Assembly: GCF_000003605.2 (NCBI RefSeq)
Contig: NW_003135339.1
Coordinates: forward strand, 37,662-61,298
From: Saccoglossus kowalevskii
Lineage: Eukaryota > Hemichordata > Enteropneusta > Harrimaniidae
Length of the DNA stretch: 23,637 bases
Direction: 5' to 3'
Shown here in pieces: positions 18,676 to 23,637 of the stretch. A program made the position numbers and the translations under genes. Under the pieces are notes generated by a model, which was not told where the DNA came from, searched no databases, and saw only the letters and a list, made by a program, of their open reading frames with translations. Each line of letters starts with the position of its first letter. Within the stretch, counting starts at the first letter, position 1.

Positions 18676-19978
18676 TATACTATAGTGTTCACTATAAAAT
18701 AATGAAAAAAAAACGACAAATCACAGTTACTAAAAAAATGACAGCCGCGTGGAAATAAATTGAAATTTTGTTGAAATAGGTGAACGCGTTGGGTCACGAC
18801 GAAGGCAAGTGCGTTAAAATTGGCGTTTAATTGGATAAAAAAATAATCGAGATCGACACACATACAGATAAATTCAGAGTGGATTCGAGTTAGCGTGATC
18901 CATGGCGTGATTGTCATAATTATAACATCATATTAAAACACTATTTGGTGGAAACACATTGACCAAGCCCGGATTCTTATTTCATAAATTATTACACAGA
19001 TCAAGCTGCAAGCATGGAGGTAAAAAAAGAACAGAGGGTGAATTTGACATTCAACACCAATCACCAAACAATTCAGAAACTTTTAGCCTTCGAAAATGAA
19101 AACAATTAGCAGTGTGTAAGGGCTGTGTAATTTCCTGTTTGTCCGACGCTTCGTTTTCGTGTCACTGTCAAAATTATTTCTACCTTTTACTTAACAGGGA
19201 CTATAAATGGTCTCTATAAAACGATAATCGGGATCGCAAAAAAAGTCAACTCATTTGAAACACTTGCCGGACGTCTCTCTCTCTCATCTGAAATCCGCCT
19301 CGGTGATATCATGGTCCGGAATTTCTTTCTTTCAAAAGTGTTGCGCCAGGTTTATGTTGTCGGCGTTTCTTTTTTAAACCTAGTTGTTTTTTCATGGACG
19401 AGGACAGTTTCTCCAAAAAAAAGAATCTGAGGTTAAGTGGCTTTCGTACACTGATGTCGCACCTTCGGATCGATTAGAAACGTGTGAATACTTTCACTAT
19501 GACTATATGTTTCACTTCAAATGCCCACAACACAACATCTAAAAACTCTCTCAAAAAAAAAAAAAATAGACAAAAAAAAAAAAAAGAAAAAAAAAATGGC
19601 GACCGAAAAATGTATATCGTTAAAAAGTATACTGAATGACCAGTGTTATTACGGCTCAGGGATATAACTTCCTCTCACATTTTGGCATTTGGTGGCGCAC
19701 TTTCGGAGAGAGTCGGAAATCCAGAAACAGTCGACCGTTTCAAGATAGGTGGGAGTGGCTACAATACGAGAAATATCCCAAATTTACTTGGATACGAGTA
19801 ATCATTTTCGTCAAAAAAATCAATAACTGCCCATTTCAGTGGGACACAGATCTAAAATGGGAAACGCGAGGGTGGGCATTGCACAGGCACTTTAAACTCA
19901 TCAAAAATCAGTGAAAATAAATTCCATACAAAACTCCCAAAAAACATTTTCAGCGAAAATTAATTCCAGCAAAAATAA

Positions 19979-20041
19979 AGTATTCCACAATAGTACATGT
20001 AGTGTAGTACCTCTACACCACATGTACTACTGTGGAATACT
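19979..20041. repeat. Inverted repeat containing an extra MITE end
   Basis: The arms 19979-20004 and 20016-20041 match over 26 bases with two mismatches around an 11-base loop. The left arm includes the right terminus of the split MITE. The right arm contains TACTGTGGAATACT, the same terminus in inverted orientation, followed by unrelated DNA. It resembles a head-on remnant of another copy or an inverted duplication at the target. Confidence 0.75.
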
Positions 20042-21327
20042 GCTAGTATTGCCAATCGAGTCACTGAAAATGCTGCTGTAAAACAAGGACTCTTACATCC
20101 AGTCACCTTGCTGGGGGAAGGTTACTGTGTGTTATAGAGCACAACGAACATAAAATAACTAAGATGTTTAATTTCCAACTATTTCAGCACTAAAACGACT
20201 TTAAAAATACTGTTGAATGAGTTTGAAGGGAAGTAGGTCAGTACCACATGAAGAATACATAAATCATATGTTTTTATGTTCACCTGGTACCAAGACACTT
20301 CTCGCAATGTGTGACAGGTCTCTTGAACTTCGACCCCCAAGCTTGTACGCTGCAGACTTTATGTCCTCGTTATATTGAATAATACAGGAATTTCATTTAC
20401 GTATTTCATTAACGTCATTTCAGATAACAAATTTTAGGAATTTCTCTGACGTACAAAGCCGTCAGTTTTTGAGTAATTTAATTGCAATCATATCTATCAA
20501 ATTTGCATGATTTGATGTAGCAAGTTTGTTTTTTATTCTGATTTTGATGTGCCAGTGTTGCATTGGTTATAGTGTAGGTCTGCAATTAAGGTACGTAGTG
20601 CTTTGTTATGTGTACATGATATGATTTCCAACTGACGAAGTCTTTTCGTGGTTAATTTCAGATATTGAGGAGACTTTCAGTATGTGATGCGTTACAACTT
20701 AGTATTTTGTAAACATTTAATTTATTCTCTACTTGTTTTGTTACTTCAACAACACTCTCAGTACATATAGCCATATAGTTTTATAATCTAAGAAATTTGA
20801 AATAGCTAGTGAAATAATCAATATTGCAGTCTGGCATGTTGCTATGCAAATCTGTGCTTGTGCATGTCGCTAGTGAGATAGTTTCTGGTACATTTCTTTA
20901 ATTCGCAAAATGAATAATTAATGAATGTCAGAGACAGGTGTAAGTAACACTATTACAGCATTTGATCTTATCAGTGTATGTTGTATGACTTTATATCTAA
21001 GTTATAGCAAATTTCATTTAATTTGAAATGAACATTTCCATTGTGATCATGACATTTTTTTGGGATCATTTGCAAAAAAATTGCAGCAGTCCTGCTTAGA
21101 GACAACCTTTCACAGATTTTGCAGTGTAGTGACATCAATTTCTAGCAATAAAAATTCATCTAGTTTGTAGTAATATCAATATACAGGTAACTATAAACAG
21201 CAATTTAAAGAAACTTTTAGAGGTCCCAAAAAGATTCTGGATATGTGTCTTTGTGGAAGTATTCCCTAGTCTGACTTATTATAGATGAGATACCATCACC
21301 TGCCTACCCTAGAAACTGGTTAGTGAA
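20042..21327. other. AT-rich stretch without recognised features
   Basis: No open frame, RNA or repeat stands out. The sequence is AT-rich with few CpG and lies between the two copies of the TA-bounded MITE. Confidence 0.5.
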
Positions 21328-21329
21328 TA

Positions 21330-21537
21330 CTGTAGAATACTTTATTTTCGCTTGGAATTTATTTTCGCTATTTTCGCTGAAAGGATGATTCCGTGAAAAT
21401 AAAATCCAGCGAATATACATTTTTTCCTATATTTCTATATAAACTCATCAAAAATCAGTGAAAATATATTCCATACAAAATGTCCAAAAAGCCTTTTCAG
21501 CGAAAATTAATTCCAGCGAAAATAAAGTATTCCACAG
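21330..21537. mobile_element. TA-bounded 208-bp MITE, intact copy
   Basis: Flanked by TA at 21328-21329 and 21538-21539. The terminal inverted repeats are about 40 bp: CTGTAGAATACTTTATTTTC on the left, and on the reverse strand of the right end CTGTGGAATACTTTATTTTC, each continuing through GCT..GGAATT and TTTTCGCT. Inner palindromic pieces (TTCCGTGAAAATAAAATCC and CAGTGAAAATATATTCC) make much of the element fold back on itself. The TA flanks suggest a Tc1/mariner-type target; no transposase is encoded. Confidence 0.85.
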
Positions 21538-22094
21538 TAGGTTGTTGAACTGGGTTGAAAAAGCACCCTTTTATATGGTCAATATTTATAAAAAGGCCTA
21601 GCATATAGGTATATTATAGGGATTATCGAAAGCAAACTTAATTAGTATGAAAGCAGTTGCTTTTGATACCTCTGTGAAGTTCAAGCCCTACCATCAAAAC
21701 TGTGGCATTCATACATGTAGCTGGGGTAGGAGTCAACCTTGTTTCGGTGTTCAACACTGTCATATTTTGAGAATGCCGACTTTGAGTACGGTACTACTAC
21801 GCTACTGATGATCTGATAACAGATGTGACATTGGAGTGCCTTGATTAACCTTGCCTGTGTTGATGCTAGGATATAATGCATTGGATTGCTATATAATGAT
21901 AGGTTGATCACGGCCACTGATAGTCTCATGTTGATTCTGTGCAAAATGTGTATGTCACTGACTGATACATTTATGCCAGGTATCTAAATATTTGGCTCAT
22001 GTGTGCAGAACACAAAGTAAGGCCAATGACATGCCAATGCCTTTGTGTTGGGATGAAACCTCGTACTTAGATCTTCTGGGACAGTCCACAGAAT

Positions 22095-22460
22095 TTGCAA
22101 TCTGTGCATATTAATTACCTAATTTGCATGACAGTAAATTTACAGCTTTTCTACTAATATCTCAAAAACTAACCATCGTAGTACATAGATGCCCAGTTTT
22201 GGGTCGAAATCTATGCATACTAATTACCTAATTTGTATAATATTAGCCAAGTTTAATTTTTTTTTACACATTGCCCACTCATCAGATTTCAATGAAACTT
22301 GGTACATTGATGCCTGGGAATAATTCACAGACTGAATTAGTTTTGAGTAAAATTGGTGCATATTAATTACCTAATTTGCATATTAATTGGCCAATTTTGT
22401 TATTGATATATCAAGAACCAATGTATGGGTCATTCTAGTTTGGTGTGTGTGGGCCATACA
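22095..22460. repeat. Degenerate tandem AT-rich repeat, about 110-140-bp units
   Basis: A 24-base core, ATTAATTACCTAATTTGCAT with its GCAT prefix, occurs at 22106-22129, 22215-22238 (three changes) and 22358-22381. Units share further sequence: GTACATAGATGCC before the second core and GTACATTGATGCC before the third, plus ATATCTCAAAAACTAACCAT versus ATATATCAAGAACCAATGTA. It looks like an old tandem duplication or part of a larger dispersed repeat. Confidence 0.7.
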
Positions 22461-23637
22461 TATCTCCTCTGTATACAAATAATGGTGAGAATTCAACACA
22501 ATTAGCACGATAACAGTACAAAGGTCACGATGTTTGAATTAGACTGTCACCTGTCTCATCTACACTTTATGCCTTTGCCCTCATTCTGCGTACAGTGCTT
22601 CTTAAGGTCTTTTAGGTGGAGGCGAGAAATGGCATGTGCAATTGTATTGTTTCTCTGAGTTTTTCACTGGTAAGTTGTAAGGCATCCTTTATTTATATGT
22701 ACCGGGTAGTAGATATAATAATAACGACTACTGTAAAATCTGTGTTAAAAGCCGCGGTTTCTATTAAAATAGTACAATGCAACAGAGGGGATGTGTTTTC
22801 TATTAGAGCATCTCCACATATAAAAAATGATGAATTTTTGTTTTCAATTGTTCAAAAAGAATGGATGCGACTTTTATTAGGGATGCAACTTCTAATACAG
22901 ATATAATGGTACTGTTAGTTACTTTACTTAATTTATTATATGTAATCAGTAGTTTACCAATATTAAGATAATCACAATTTTTGCTAAAAAAAAAGAATGG
23001 ACAAATTCAATAAAACAAATCTAATGCTTTGTGTTGTCAATGGAAAATTACTTTTTTTGACTACAACAAATTATCATACCGTTGCTACAAATATCTAAGA
23101 GTATTTTCAAAGCAAGTCTTATCATTAAAACACACAGCATCTCCTACAGAAAAGTAAATTTAAATCTTCAAAAAATATATTGTCTAAATAGGCATTATGT
23201 TACTTTATGTTTTAATTTGCTGCATGAATTTTCTATAATATATCGTTAAAATCGCTCACATGGTGAGGGCCGTAGAAAACTATGGTGCCTGAAACACACT
23301 ATTATGGAAAATGACATGTAAAATCTTCAGTGAGAGGCAGTCAGAGAGGCTTACTCTCTATCCCGGTAAGTTGTCTTATACTGGATCCTCAAAACATTGA
23401 TTTGAATAAAAAAAGTCAAATTACTGAATATGTATCATTCTAGTAACTTAAATTCACTGTATATAAGCAGAATTCATCTATCAATGTTTAACTGAATGGC
23501 TGATATATATATATATATTTTATTAGACGCATAAAATCCTTAGGAAAGGATAAAAAAGGTCTTACAGAAAGAGATTAGAAAACTATAATCTAAAAAAGAA
23601 AAAGAAAAAACTTTTCTAAAAATATAAAACAAATCAA
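22461..23637. other. AT-rich right end, no confident gene
   Basis: A 96-codon plus-strand frame at 22616-22906 begins at GTG and has no domain. Two exon-like fragments are noted in findings (22616-22669 and 23331-23364). There is a short TA-dinucleotide run at about 23503-23518, and A-rich DNA near the end. Confidence 0.45.

Larger units (their letters stand above)
18076..19891. mobile_element. TTAA-bounded 1.8-kb DNA transposon (probably non-autonomous) nested in a MITE
   Basis: TTAA occurs at 18072-18075 and 19892-19895. The inverted ends are AGTGCCTGTGAAATGGC on the left and AGTGCCTGTGCAATGCC on the reverse strand of the right, matching over about 17 bases with two mismatches. The interior holds a palindrome around TGACGTCA (18270-18295), poly(A) runs near 19552-19597 and no long open frame. 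A TTAA target with AG-starting ends fits Kolobok- or piggyBac-like elements, but I see no transposase domain. Confidence 0.8.
17980..19990. mobile_element. Second copy of the TA-bounded MITE, split by a 1.8-kb insertion
   Basis: The left half (17980-18075) and right half (19892-19990) match the intact copy at 21330-21537 in order and orientation. TA flanks are at 17978-17979 and 19991-19992. Removing the inserted element plus one TTAA leaves 191 bases. That is the intact copy's 208 minus a visible 17-base gap near the left end (GCTTGGAATTTATTTTC absent). Confidence 0.85.

Noticed and set aside
22616-22906. 96-codon frame at the right end
   Set aside because: Begins with GTG, has no domain, and runs through a splice-donor-like GTAAGT into low-complexity AT-rich sequence.

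Overview
This is AT-rich, non-coding-dominated nuclear DNA from a metazoan. It has spliced genes with GT-AG introns, many short inverted-repeat transposons, a long satellite array and one 194-base assembly gap. The sequence alone does not fix the species. The MITE-dense texture and an SLC35A-type transporter split by a phase-0 intron would suit a marine invertebrate, possibly a non-vertebrate deuterostome, but that is inference.

Layout. 1-2150: mobile-element debris with a small TTAA-bounded MITE (333-465) and a promoter/poly(A)-like stretch that may be an old LTR. 2151-4250: a 53-bp satellite of 39 monomers with higher-order structure. 4251-6607: no recognisable gene apart from a second MITE (5955-6112). 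6608-10467: the one confident gene, a multi-membrane-span nucleotide-sugar transporter of the SLC35A family. It has an acceptor just upstream of its start codon (so an unseen 5' non-coding exon), coding exons 6666-7334 and 8953-9483, a 1,618-bp intron carrying another MITE, and a long 3' region with the first canonical poly(A) signals near 10457. 10775-10968: run of N. 11010-12384: a perfect long hairpin, a composite MITE, a possible minus-strand first exon (11690-12094) and another MITE. 13170-13811: a CpG-bearing stretch ending in an optimal splice donor, a candidate first exon of a plus-strand gene whose body would lie in or beyond the right part. 13812-23637: AT-rich, CpG-poor, no confident gene. 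It holds a 208-bp TA-bounded MITE (21330-21537), a second copy split by a 1.8-kb TTAA-bounded element (17980-19990), hairpins and a degenerate AT-rich repeat (22095-22460).

The transporter would act in the Golgi or ER membrane to import nucleotide sugars for glycosylation. Nothing else in the window is visibly linked to it. I see no coordinated multi-gene system. The most interesting material is structural: the nested transposon with its natural empty-site paralogue, the higher-order satellite, the intergrading TTAA MITE families, and unusual residues at predicted substrate-site positions of the transporter.
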